Assembly: GCA_017645245.1 (NCBI GenBank)
Contig: JAGCPG010000042.1
Location: 1-41,936 of the forward strand
Direction of reading: 5' to 3'
DNA from: Bacteroidales bacterium
Lineage (GTDB): Bacteria > Bacteroidota > Bacteroidia > Bacteroidales > F082
DNA: 41,936 nucleotides
Position 1 is the stretch's first letter; each line of letters starts with the position of its first letter. The notes below the pieces were generated by a model that was not told the DNA's origin, did not search any database, and saw nothing but the letters and a program-made list of their open reading frames with translations. Position numbers and translations under genes: made by a program. Of this stretch, positions 8,637 to 15,823 are shown piece after piece.

Positions 8637-10127
8637 CTATTTCTTGCTCCAAGTGGTGCCATCTTTGCCATCCTTCAGGACGATATCGTACTTGGCGAGT
8701 TCGTCGCGGATGAGGTCAGAGGTGGCCCAATCTTTTTTGGTGCGGGCTTCCTTGCGGATGTCGATGATGGTCTGCATGAGGCCTTCCACCAGGTCGCCGT
8801 TGCCTGCGGCGGCGCTGCTGTCGACAAGGCCGAGGATGTCGAACACAAACTCGTTCAAGGTCTTATTCAAAAGCTCCAGCTCGTTGGCGTTGATCTGAGC
8901 CTTGCCGTCCTTGATGGTGTTGACGATGCGCACTAGCTCAAACAAGTTGGCGATGACGATAGGGCTGTTGAAGTCGTCGTTCATGGCATCGTAGCAGGCA
9001 TCCACAATCTTCTGGATATCGAGGTCGGCGGCGCCTCCAGTGGCTTTCAAGCCGGCGGCAGTCTTCACACCTTCCATTAAGCGGTTGTAGCCCTTTTCAG
9101 CGGCTTGCAGGGCCTCGTTGCTGAAGTCCAAGGTGCTGCGGTAGTGGGCTTGCAAGATGAAGAAACGGATGGTCATCGGGCTATATGGCTGAGCGATCAT
9201 CTCCTCGCCCTTGGCGTTGATGTGGCTGCCATTGAAGAACTCATCCAAAGTGATGAAGTTGCCTAATGACTTACCCATCTTTTGACCGCCGATGGTGATC
9301 ATGTTGTTGTGCATCCAATAAACGACTGGCTGCTTGCCGTTGGCTGCCATGCTTTGGGCGATCTCCGACTCGTGGTGGGGGAACATCAGGTCCATGCCGC
9401 CGCCGTGGATGTCGAAGGTCTCGCCGAGGTACTTGCAACCCATGGCTGAGCACTCCATGTGCCAGCCAGGGAAGCCGTCGCTCCAAGGTGAAGGCCAGCG
9501 CATGATGTGCTTGGGTTCTGCCTTTTTCCACAGGGCGAAGTCCACGGGATTGTGTTTCTCCTCTTGGCCACTCAGCTCGCGGGTGGTGTTGAGCATCTCC
9601 TCGAAATTGCGACCCGAAAGAATGCCGTAGGGGTGCTCCTTGTTGTATTTCTCGATGTCGAAATAAACGCTTCCGTTCTCCACGTATGCGTAGCCCTTGT
9701 CCAAGATCTTCTGCACCATGGCGATCTGCTCGATGATGTGTCCCGAGGCATGTGGCTCGATCGATGGGCGCAGCACGTTGAGCTTGTCCATGGCATCATG
9801 ATAGCGGTTGGTATAATATTGCGCCACCTCCATAGGCTCGAGGTTCTCCAAACGGGCTTTCTTGGCGATCTTATCCTCGCCTTCGTCAGCATCGTGCTCC
9901 AGGTGACCCACATCGGTGATGTTACGCACATAACGCACTTTGTAACCAAGATGCTTCAAATACCTAAAAACCAAATCAAAAGTGATGGCTGGACGGGCGT
10001 GACCCAAATGTGCGTCGCCATAAACGGTGGGACCGCAGACGTACATGCCCACATGCGGGGCGTTCAAGGGCTTGAAAGGCTGCTTGCAGCGCGAGAGGCT
10101 GTTATAAATGTATAATGCGTTTTCCAT
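8637..10127 (-). CDS. cysS: cysteinyl-tRNA synthetase
   Basis: A 496-residue class I synthetase that charges tRNA-Cys. The HIGH-type motif is HLGH at 40-43, preceded by zinc-ligand C31 in [12 protein letters not shown]. The KMSKS-type loop is KMGKS at 283-287. The WHMECSAM and HHESEIAQS segments supply the remaining zinc and cysteine-binding residues. Length fits the family (about 460-500). It is a single-gene unit with its own promoter, converging on the V-ATPase operon. Confidence 0.96.
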   Translation of the reverse strand: MENALYIYNSLSRCKQPFKPLNAPHVGMYVCGPTVYGDAHLGHARPAITFDLVFRYLKHLGYKVRYVRNITDVGHLEHDADEGEDKIAKKARLENLEPMEVAQYYTNRYHDAMDKLNVLRPSIEPHASGHIIEQIAMVQKILDKGYAYVENGSVYFDIEKYNKEHPYGILSGRNFEEMLNTTRELSGQEEKHNPVDFALWKKAEPKHIMRWPSPWSDGFPGWHMECSAMGCKYLGETFDIHGGGMDLMFPHHESEIAQSMAANGKQPVVYWMHNNMITIGGQKMGKSLGNFITLDEFFNGSHINAKGEEMIAQPYSPMTIRFFILQAHYRSTLDFSNEALQAAEKGYNRLMEGVKTAAGLKATGGAADLDIQKIVDACYDAMNDDFNSPIVIANLFELVRIVNTIKDGKAQINANELELLNKTLNEFVFDILGLVDSSAAAGNGDLVEGLMQTIIDIRKEARTKKDWATSDLIRDELAKYDIVLKDGKDGTTWSKK

Positions 10128-10149
10128 GATGCGATGGTTTGTTGAGCCT

Positions 10150-10158
10150 GCAAAGTTA
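10150..10158 (-). promoter_or_regulatory. promoter (-7 element) of cysS
   Basis: TAACTTTGC on the minus strand, 23 bases before the cysS start, fits TAnnTTTG. No clear TTTG at -33. Confidence 0.45.
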
Positions 10159-10217
10159 CAAAATTAACTTTGAACATGAGAAAAACACTGGAATATGTTA
10201 AAGTTTTAAAATTTTTG

Positions 10218-10226
10218 TATCTTTGC
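10218..10226 (+). promoter_or_regulatory. promoter (-7 element) of the first lipoprotein pair
   Basis: TATCTTTGC lies 27 bases before the start at 10253, and is divergent from the cysS promoter 60 bases away. Confidence 0.5.
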
Positions 10227-10252
10227 TAATGATTTCTTAAAATTCTTATGCT

Positions 10253-10377
10253 ATGAAAAAGATTACATTGATTCTTATGGCTGCCTTTTTGGTGGTGACA
10301 GTTGGCTCCTGCACCAAGGACGAAACACCGAACAACAATAACAACAATGGCAACGAGAACACTTTCAACGACGGTGT
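10253..10377 (+). repeat. 125-bp perfect direct repeat, copy 1
   Basis: Identical to 11254-11378. It starts at the ATG of each lipoprotein gene and stops within codon 42. Sequence upstream of the ATGs and downstream of the repeat differs. Such a sharp block suggests gene conversion or recombination limited to the signal-peptide cassette. Confidence 0.9.
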
Positions 10378-11242
10378 TTACACGCCTCAAAAGAAGATCA
10401 CCAGAACTTATTATTGGAGTGATTACGAATACGCGAAAGTCCCTCAAGAAGTCTGGTATTGGAACGGCGGAACTTTGGAAACCATTGATCATGTGTATTC
10501 TGATGGATCTATTGATTGGACGGAAATCATATCTTATAGCGGCGACAGGATCGTTCGTGTAGATCATTCCGATAGCGGATATGGAAGATACATGAGGTAT
10601 AACTACGACGACAACCGCCTTTCGCTGGCAACATTATATCGTCATAACAAAAAAAGGGAAGAGCTGAGGTTCTCCTATGGTGCAAATGGCAAGGTCAATC
10701 AAATCACCATGACTTATTTTTATGATGGTAAAGGATTGATGGATTCGCCTGAAGAATCCACGCTGTTGGCTTCGTTGCTTCCGAAAAAACTCTTGGCCAG
10801 GTTGGAAGACAACAGAGGTACAAGGGAAGGCTCGGAAACCATTACCATACAGTTGGCTTGGAGCGGGGAGAATATCTCAAAGGTTATTGCCTCTGGAGAG
10901 TATTATGAGGAAGACTTTGTGGAAGAGTTCCGTGAAGAGTATACACTGACTTTTGATAACAAAACCAATCCGAAAAAGGGATTTCTTGGCCTGAACACCT
11001 TCTATGAGGGATTTGATGGATTCATTTCCTATTACTGCAAAAACAACATTAAACGGATCGTCTATTCTTATTCCGAAACTGAATACGAATATGGCGTGGT
11101 GGAGGATGAGGATACAGGAAGCGGCGAGTATGACTATGAGTATGAATACGATAATGCAGGCTTCCCACTTAGGATTGAAAGCATCCATACCTATGATGGT
11201 GGTGACACCAACACTTACATTACTTATTACGAATATCAATAA
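10253..11242 (+). CDS. surface lipoprotein with Y/D-rich repeats (paralogue 1)
   Basis: A 329-residue predicted lipoprotein. The signal peptide spans residues 1-19, with lipobox VGSC and the modified Cys at C20. CTKDET follows, resembling the Bacteroidetes lipoprotein export signal, so it is probably on the cell surface. An Asn-rich linker (about 27-34) leads to a mature domain with repeated YxYDDNRL / FSYGANGKV motifs, like the beta-strand repeats of DUF4595 or YD-type Bacteroidales lipoproteins. I cannot assign a ligand. The next gene, 11 bases downstream, is a paralogue with an identical 5' end. The unit probably arose by tandem duplication and is co-transcribed. Confidence 0.8.
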   Translation: MKKITLILMAAFLVVTVGSCTKDETPNNNNNNGNENTFNDGVYTPQKKITRTYYWSDYEYAKVPQEVWYWNGGTLETIDHVYSDGSIDWTEIISYSGDRIVRVDHSDSGYGRYMRYNYDDNRLSLATLYRHNKKREELRFSYGANGKVNQITMTYFYDGKGLMDSPEESTLLASLLPKKLLARLEDNRGTREGSETITIQLAWSGENISKVIASGEYYEEDFVEEFREEYTLTFDNKTNPKKGFLGLNTFYEGFDGFISYYCKNNIKRIVYSYSETEYEYGVVEDEDTGSGEYDYEYEYDNAGFPLRIESIHTYDGGDTNTYITYYEYQ

Positions 11243-11253
11243 TTCCATCAAAT

Positions 11254-11378
11254 ATGAAAAAGATTACATTGATTCTTATGGCTGCCTTTTTGGTGGTGAC
11301 AGTTGGCTCCTGCACCAAGGACGAAACACCGAACAACAATAACAACAATGGCAACGAGAACACTTTCAACGACGGTGT
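11254..11378 (+). repeat. 125-bp perfect direct repeat, copy 2
   Basis: Second copy of the 10253-10377 repeat, 1001 bases downstream in the same orientation. Recombination between the copies would delete one lipoprotein gene and leave a single in-frame gene. Confidence 0.9.
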
Positions 11379-12228
11379 CTATAAACCTGGTAAAAAAATT
11401 GGCTATTGTTACGAGTGGAACGAGTGGTTAAATGAACGAATGCTTACTGAAGTTTGGAATTGGAACGGGACAAAACTCGAATCCATCGATCACATGACGT
11501 ATAGTGGAGACATCTCTTGGACAGAAGCGCTCAGTTATCAAGGCGATCGAGTGGATCGGGTTGAAAAAAACGGCTCAGAATATGAATCCACGGAATATAC
11601 TTACGATGGCAACCACTTGTCAAAGGTCAGTTTTTATTACAATAACATTCTTGAAATCTTGATGACTTTCTCCTATGGTGGCAACGGTAGGGTAAGTCAA
11701 ATCAAAGCAGATATTTACGATACCAAAGCGCTCACTAGAGGATTTGTCAGTCAAATGAAGCCATACTTTCCAAAAAGCTTCTTGGATAGGATGGAAGAGC
11801 ATAGAGGAGATAAGGAACACGATGAAAGTTTTACGTTAAAGATCCAATGGACCGGGGAGAACATTAGCCGTATGGAGTTAGTCTCAGTGTATTCGGGATA
11901 TAATTATTCGGTGACTTGCTCAGACGTCTACACATTTGAATTTGATGCCAAAAACAATCCTAAGCAAGGTTTCTTGGGCTTGTATACATTTGATGAAAGC
12001 ATGTTTGATCTGAATGCCTATTACAGCAAAAACAACATTACCTATTGCCGTAACACTTATAGGGAATATGGGTATGAGGGAGACGAGCATTTTGATGAGG
12101 AGGAAACCCAAGAAACCGAGTTCATCTATCAATACGATGGCGCGGATTTCCCCGCCCAGATCAGCAGGACGCACCACTACACTGGTGGAGACTATAACAC
12201 TTATACCTATTACTACGAATATCTATAA
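11254..12228 (+). CDS. surface lipoprotein with Y/D-rich repeats (paralogue 2)
   Basis: A 324-residue paralogue of the preceding gene. The first 41 residues (signal peptide, lipobox with C20, export signal, Asn-rich linker) are identical. Beyond residue 42 identity drops sharply, while motifs in the same order remain (WNWNGTKLESIDH, YTYDGNHLSKVSFYY, FSYGGNGRVSQIK, GFLGLYTF, YYSKNNI, final TYYYEYL). The shared plan shows homology throughout, so the perfect 5' identity is local. Function unknown; probably surface-exposed. Confidence 0.8.
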   Translation: MKKITLILMAAFLVVTVGSCTKDETPNNNNNNGNENTFNDGVYKPGKKIGYCYEWNEWLNERMLTEVWNWNGTKLESIDHMTYSGDISWTEALSYQGDRVDRVEKNGSEYESTEYTYDGNHLSKVSFYYNNILEILMTFSYGGNGRVSQIKADIYDTKALTRGFVSQMKPYFPKSFLDRMEEHRGDKEHDESFTLKIQWTGENISRMELVSVYSGYNYSVTCSDVYTFEFDAKNNPKQGFLGLYTFDESMFDLNAYYSKNNITYCRNTYREYGYEGDEHFDEEETQETEFIYQYDGADFPAQISRTHHYTGGDYNTYTYYYEYL

Positions 12229-12272
12229 TTGAAAAATCCGAAAAAATCGGATCATCCTAAGTATCATTTTTG

Positions 12273-12281
12273 TACCTTTGC
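12273..12281 (+). promoter_or_regulatory. promoter (-7 element) of kbl
   Basis: TACCTTTGC lies 30 bases before the kbl start, in the 82-base gap after the second lipoprotein gene. Confidence 0.55.
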
Positions 12282-12310
12282 AGCCAAACGAACTTTAAAA
12301 CAATTATTCC

Positions 12311-13501
12311 ATGTACACTAACTTTCAAGAATACTTGAAGAAGGAATTGGCTCAGATTGAAGCCGATGGCCTTTACAAGCATGAACGCATCATCGAGAGC
12401 GCACAGGGCGCTGAAATCATGGTTGGCGGCAAGGTTTGCCTCAACTTCTGCGCAAACAACTACCTCGGTCTCGCCGACAATCCCGAGCTGATCCAGGCCG
12501 CCAAGGAAGGCATGGACAACCGTGGCTATGGCATGGCCTCCGTGCGTTTCATCTGCGGTTGTCAGGATCTACACAAGAAGTTGGAAGCCAAGATCGCCGA
12601 GTTCTTCGGTACTGAGGACACCATACTCTATGCTGCTTGCTTCGATGCCAACGGCGGCGTGTTCGAGCCCCTGCTCAACGACCAGGACGCCATCATCTCC
12701 GATGCCTTGAACCACGCTTCCATCATCGATGGCGTGCGCCTCTGCAAGGCCCAGCGTTTCCGCTATGCCAACGCCGACATGGCCGACCTTGAGAAGCAAC
12801 TCCAAGATGCTCAGAAGTGCCGCTTCCGCTTGGTGGTTACCGACGGCGTGTTCTCGATGGACGGTAACGTCTGCCCGCTCGACAAGATCTATGAACTGGC
12901 TCAGAAGTACAATGCCATGGTGATGGTCGACGAGAGCCACTCCGCCGGCGTGGTCGGCAAGACTGGTCGTGGCGTGACCGAGCACTTCAACCTCCGTGGC
13001 AAGATCGAAATCCTGACAGGTACCCTCGGCAAGGCCTTCGGCGGCGCCATGGGCGGTTTCACCACCGGTCGCAAGGAGATCATCGACATGCTGCGTCAGC
13101 GCTCACGTCCGTACCTCTTCTCCAACTCGATGGCTCCGGGCCTCGTGGCCGCTGGCATCCGCATGTTCGAGATGATGAGCGAGACCAACACGTTGCAAGA
13201 CAAGCTGCACGCCAACACCGACTACTTCATCAAGAAGATGACCGAGGCAGGCTTCGACTGCAAGCCGTCGCAATCCGCCATCTGCGCCGTGATGCTCTAC
13301 GACGCCCCGCTGTCGCAGAAGTTCGCCGCCAAGTTGCAGGAAGAAGGCATCTTCGTTACGGGATTCTACTATCCAGTGGTGCCGAAGGGCCAGGCCCGCA
13401 TCCGTGTGCAGGTCAGTGCCGCCCACGAGCGTGAGCATCTCGACAAGTGCATCGCCGCCTTCGTGAAGATCGGTAAAGAACTTGGAATAATTAAGAATTA
13501 A
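12311..13501 (+). CDS. kbl: glycine C-acetyltransferase (2-amino-3-ketobutyrate CoA ligase)
   Basis: A 396-residue PLP enzyme of the alpha-oxoamine synthase family. It cleaves 2-amino-3-oxobutanoate with CoA to glycine and acetyl-CoA, the second step of threonine degradation. Motifs: NNYLGLADNP (49-58), the DALNHASIIDG segment (131-141), the VDESHSAGVVGK segment (207-217) whose Asp pairs with the pyridine nitrogen, and TGTLGKAFGG with the PLP lysine K241. Length matches the family exactly. The first-step enzyme, tdh, lies 1.3 kb downstream on the same strand, separated by two lipoprotein genes on the opposite strand. The related 8-amino-7-oxononanoate synthase is less likely given the tdh context. 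Confidence 0.93.
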   Translation: MYTNFQEYLKKELAQIEADGLYKHERIIESAQGAEIMVGGKVCLNFCANNYLGLADNPELIQAAKEGMDNRGYGMASVRFICGCQDLHKKLEAKIAEFFGTEDTILYAACFDANGGVFEPLLNDQDAIISDALNHASIIDGVRLCKAQRFRYANADMADLEKQLQDAQKCRFRLVVTDGVFSMDGNVCPLDKIYELAQKYNAMVMVDESHSAGVVGKTGRGVTEHFNLRGKIEILTGTLGKAFGGAMGGFTTGRKEIIDMLRQRSRPYLFSNSMAPGLVAAGIRMFEMMSETNTLQDKLHANTDYFIKKMTEAGFDCKPSQSAICAVMLYDAPLSQKFAAKLQEEGIFVTGFYYPVVPKGQARIRVQVSAAHEREHLDKCIAAFVKIGKELGIIKN

Positions 13502-13555
13502 GAATTTAGAATTATGAGAGAACTCTCTAAATTCTAAATTCTTAATTCTAAATTA
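13491..13555. repeat. inverted pair of 7-bp tandem repeat arrays forming a long AT-rich hairpin
   Basis: Four heptamers of the TTAAGAA type run from 13491 to 13518 and supply the last kbl codons and stop. Four of the complementary TAAATTC type run from 13528 to 13555. The arms 13496-13520 and 13523-13547 pair over 25 bases with two mismatches and a 2-base loop. The 7-bp period places it with the arrays at 24591, 27047, 27611 and 29261. Confidence 0.75.
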
Positions 13556-13593
13556 AAATCGGCTGACCACATGGCCAGCCGATTTCTTTTTTT
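13556..13593 (+). terminator. rho-independent terminator after kbl
   Basis: The stem AAATCGGCTG / CAGCCGATTT (13556-13565 with 13576-13585) is extended by CC/GG pairs inside and followed by CTTTTTTTT. The A-rich left flank lets it also serve the leftward lipoprotein pair that ends at 13608. Confidence 0.85.
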
Positions 13594-13607
13594 AATAGGT
13601 TATGTCG

Positions 13608-14165
13608 TTATTTGTGATCTGGATTGAGTTCGTTTTTCGGAACGAAAACCTTGAAGGCTAAATCTTTGCCGTTTATCAGCGTGCCGTCAATGGAGAAGGT
13701 TAGACCACTGTCGTTGAATTGACAGGTGAAAGTGCCAGTGGTGAAAATGGATCCGTCCTCGTAATTTGTACCGTCTATATAACCTGAGAAACTGCTCTCA
13801 TATTGGGAAAACGAGATGCTTGTCTGTTCGAGGACGAATGAGAAGGTAAACTCAGCGTCTTGATAGGGTTTGGTGAGGTCAAAGGATTGATTCAGGTTTT
13901 CCGCGCCCAAACTTACATATAGCTCATGAACACCATCAGTGCCATCACTCATTGTGACCAGATAATGATCTTGCATCTGCCCATAGTCCTCAACCCAGGC
14001 TCTGCTTTGGAGATGATAAGTAATACCTTCATAAACGAGGGTGTTGTTTTCGAGGGTTTGCTCCTGGTTCGGATTGTTGTTGTCTTGGGTTTGTTCTTCG
14101 TCCTTTTTGCAAGCGGTGAACAGTAGGGCTACCGCTGCCAAGATAATTAATAGTCTTGCTTTCAT
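13608..14165 (-). CDS. small surface lipoprotein (second pair, distal gene)
   Basis: A 185-residue predicted lipoprotein: hydrophobic signal 1-18, lipobox FTAC with C19, then KKDEEQ, a good match to the Bacteroidetes surface export signal. An Asn/Gln-rich linker (about 26-36) is followed by a compact beta-rich domain containing GTNYEDGSIFTTGTF and FKVFVPKNEL. It is a paralogue of the gene 13 bases upstream and is likely in the same transcript. It has no recognisable catalytic motif and its function is unknown. It lies between kbl and tdh on the opposite strand. Confidence 0.75.
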   Translation of the reverse strand: MKARLLIILAAVALLFTACKKDEEQTQDNNNPNQEQTLENNTLVYEGITYHLQSRAWVEDYGQMQDHYLVTMSDGTDGVHELYVSLGAENLNQSFDLTKPYQDAEFTFSFVLEQTSISFSQYESSFSGYIDGTNYEDGSIFTTGTFTCQFNDSGLTFSIDGTLINGKDLAFKVFVPKNELNPDHK

Positions 14166-14178
14166 GTCTTTTTATTTT

Positions 14179-14718
14179 TTATTTGTGTGGCGGTCTTTGG
14201 ATTTCGCTTTCAGGAACGAAAACCTTATAGGCCATTTTCTTTCCGTTCTTCAAGGTGCCGTTCAGTTCACAGGTGACACCACTATCATTATAAGTGTTGG
14301 TGAATGTGCCTTCGCTGAAGATGGATTCCTCGCTGTACTGCGTGTCCCCAATTTGGCCGTTTATGCTATTAGCATCATAAAAGCATAAACTAATGGGGGT
14401 TTGATTAATAAACATGTAGAGGTCGAACATGAAGTCCTGGGCTTTGGTAAGGTCGAAGGTCTTGTTCAAGCCATCAATATGTCCTTGGAAATCAACGGTT
14501 TCTCCACTTCTAGCAAAGTAGCTCAAATAAGTTCCTTCGCTTTCGAGGATGGCTTCGGATTGTAGTTGATAGGTCACACCGTCATAAATGAGGGTGTTGT
14601 TTTCGAGGGTTTGCTCCTGGTTCGAATTGTTGTTGTCTTGGGGTTGTTCCTCGTCTTTTTTGCATGCGGTAAACAATAGGGCTACCGCTGCCAATACTAA
14701 AAAGAATTTTGCTTTCAT
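14179..14718 (-). CDS. small surface lipoprotein (second pair, proximal gene)
   Basis: A 179-residue lipoprotein with the same plan as its neighbour: signal 1-18, C19, KKDEEQ export signal, Asn/Gln linker, then a mature domain ending YKVFVPESEI. The signal, linker and first strand (to about residue 53) are much more alike between the two genes than residues 54-130; the last 45 residues are again similar. The pattern echoes the 10253/11254 pair, although here the 5' ends are not identical at the DNA level. A possible weak promoter (TATTATTGC, 14764-14756) precedes it. Confidence 0.75.
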   Translation of the reverse strand: MKAKFFLVLAAVALLFTACKKDEEQPQDNNNSNQEQTLENNTLIYDGVTYQLQSEAILESEGTYLSYFARSGETVDFQGHIDGLNKTFDLTKAQDFMFDLYMFINQTPISLCFYDANSINGQIGDTQYSEESIFSEGTFTNTYNDSGVTCELNGTLKNGKKMAYKVFVPESEIQRPPHK

Positions 14719-14775
14719 TTTCGTTTTTTAAGGGTGAATATTTGAAGATTAAAATGCAATAATACGAAAATTTTT

Positions 14776-14784
14776 TAATTTTGC
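14776..14784 (+). promoter_or_regulatory. promoter (-7 element) of tdh
   Basis: TAATTTTGC lies 35 bases before the tdh start at 14819 and fits TAnnTTTGC. tdh therefore has its own promoter and is not read through from kbl. Confidence 0.5.
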
Positions 14785-14818
14785 GGCATTATTGAAAGAT
14801 TTCATAATTCATAAAGAA

Positions 14819-15766
14819 ATGAAAAAGATATTAATCGTTGGTTCCGGCGGACAGATCGGAACAGAATTGGTGAAGAAGCTCCGTGCTACCTACGGCAACG
14901 AAAACGTGGTGGCCTCGGATCTTCGCCCTTTGACCGGTGAGATCGCAGAGAACGGTCCATTTGAAAGAATCGATTCCACACAGATCATGCAGATCGTCGA
15001 CGTAGTGAAACGCTACAACATCGACACCATCTACAACCTCGCAGCCATCCTTTCGGCCACAGCCGAAAAGAACCCCATGCTGGGTTGGAACGTCGGTATC
15101 GGCTCGTTGGTGAACTGCCTTGAGACGGCTCGTGTCTTCAATTGTGCCGTCTTTACGCCGTCCTCTATCGGTGCTTTCGGTGCTTCAACGCCTCATGACA
15201 ATACGCCACAGGACACCATCCAGCGCCCGAACACCATTTACGGTGTGACCAAGGTTACCGGTGAGTTGCTGAGCGACTACTACTTCACCCGCTTTGGTGT
15301 CGATACCCGCAGCGTCCGTTTCCCAGGCTTGATCAGCAACCTGACTCTGCCTGGCGGTGGCACCACCGACTACGCCGTGGAGATTTATTACGCCGCAGTG
15401 AAAGGCGAGAAGTTCTATTGCCCCATCAGCAAAGGCACCTACATGGACATGATGTACATGCCTGACGCTTTGGATGCCATGGTCGACATCATGGAGGCCG
15501 ACCCGACCAAGCTGGTGCACCGCAATTCGTTCAACGTGACCGCCATGAGCTTCGACCCGGAGATCATCTACAACGCCATCAAGAAGTACTATCCGAACTT
15601 CGAGATGGAGTATAAGTTCGATCCGATTCGTCAGGCTATCGCCGACAGTTGGCCTAACAAGATGGACGACAGCTGCGCCCGCAAGGAATGGGGCTGGAAC
15701 CCGAAGTACGACCTCGACAAGATGACGGTCGACATGATTGAGACCTTGAAGAAGAAGTTGCTGTAA
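14819..15766 (+). CDS. tdh: L-threonine 3-dehydrogenase, SDR (epimerase-like) type
   Basis: A 315-residue NAD-dependent short-chain dehydrogenase/epimerase fold protein, of the kind that acts as threonine dehydrogenase in Bacteroidetes and trypanosomes (unrelated to the zinc-dependent E. coli enzyme). It oxidises L-threonine to 2-amino-3-oxobutanoate, the substrate of Kbl. Motifs: NAD-binding GSGGQIG (8-14), FTPSSIGAFG (112-121), active-site Y141-x3-K145 in YGVTKVTGE, and the family segments RFPGLIS, TTDYAVEIYYAA and TYMDMMYMPDA. The ATG at 14819 is chosen because it starts directly at the Rossmann strand; an in-frame upstream start at 14792 adds nine residues with no family match. Confidence 0.9.
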   Translation: MKKILIVGSGGQIGTELVKKLRATYGNENVVASDLRPLTGEIAENGPFERIDSTQIMQIVDVVKRYNIDTIYNLAAILSATAEKNPMLGWNVGIGSLVNCLETARVFNCAVFTPSSIGAFGASTPHDNTPQDTIQRPNTIYGVTKVTGELLSDYYFTRFGVDTRSVRFPGLISNLTLPGGGTTDYAVEIYYAAVKGEKFYCPISKGTYMDMMYMPDALDAMVDIMEADPTKLVHRNSFNVTAMSFDPEIIYNAIKKYYPNFEMEYKFDPIRQAIADSWPNKMDDSCARKEWGWNPKYDLDKMTVDMIETLKKKLL

Positions 15767-15790
15767 TCCAGTATCGTTTTCTTGAAACAC

Positions 15791-15823
15791 AAAACAGCGG
15801 AGGCGATGAGCTTCCGCTGTTTT
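15791..15823. terminator. bidirectional terminator between tdh and the outer-membrane receptor gene
   Basis: AAAACAGCGGA (15791-15801) pairs with TCCGCTGTTTT (15813-15823) as an 11-bp stem around an 11-base loop. Runs of A and T on the two sides suit termination in both directions; the right end touches the receptor stop codon. Confidence 0.8.

Noticed and set aside
9507-10115. Long plus-strand open frame antisense to cysS
   Set aside because: A shadow of cysS codon usage, without promoter, start context or family similarity. The same applies to the long antisense frames opposite ftsA, murE, the PBP gene, glsA and mutS2.
12311-13501. kbl as 8-amino-7-oxononanoate synthase (bioF) or serine palmitoyltransferase
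   Set aside because: These share the PLP fold, but the length, sequence segments and nearby threonine dehydrogenase favour Kbl.
14152-14178. A further heptamer array in the TTTTTAT-rich gap between the small lipoproteins
   Set aside because: At most two imperfect units in a T-rich run; below the four-unit level used for the other arrays.
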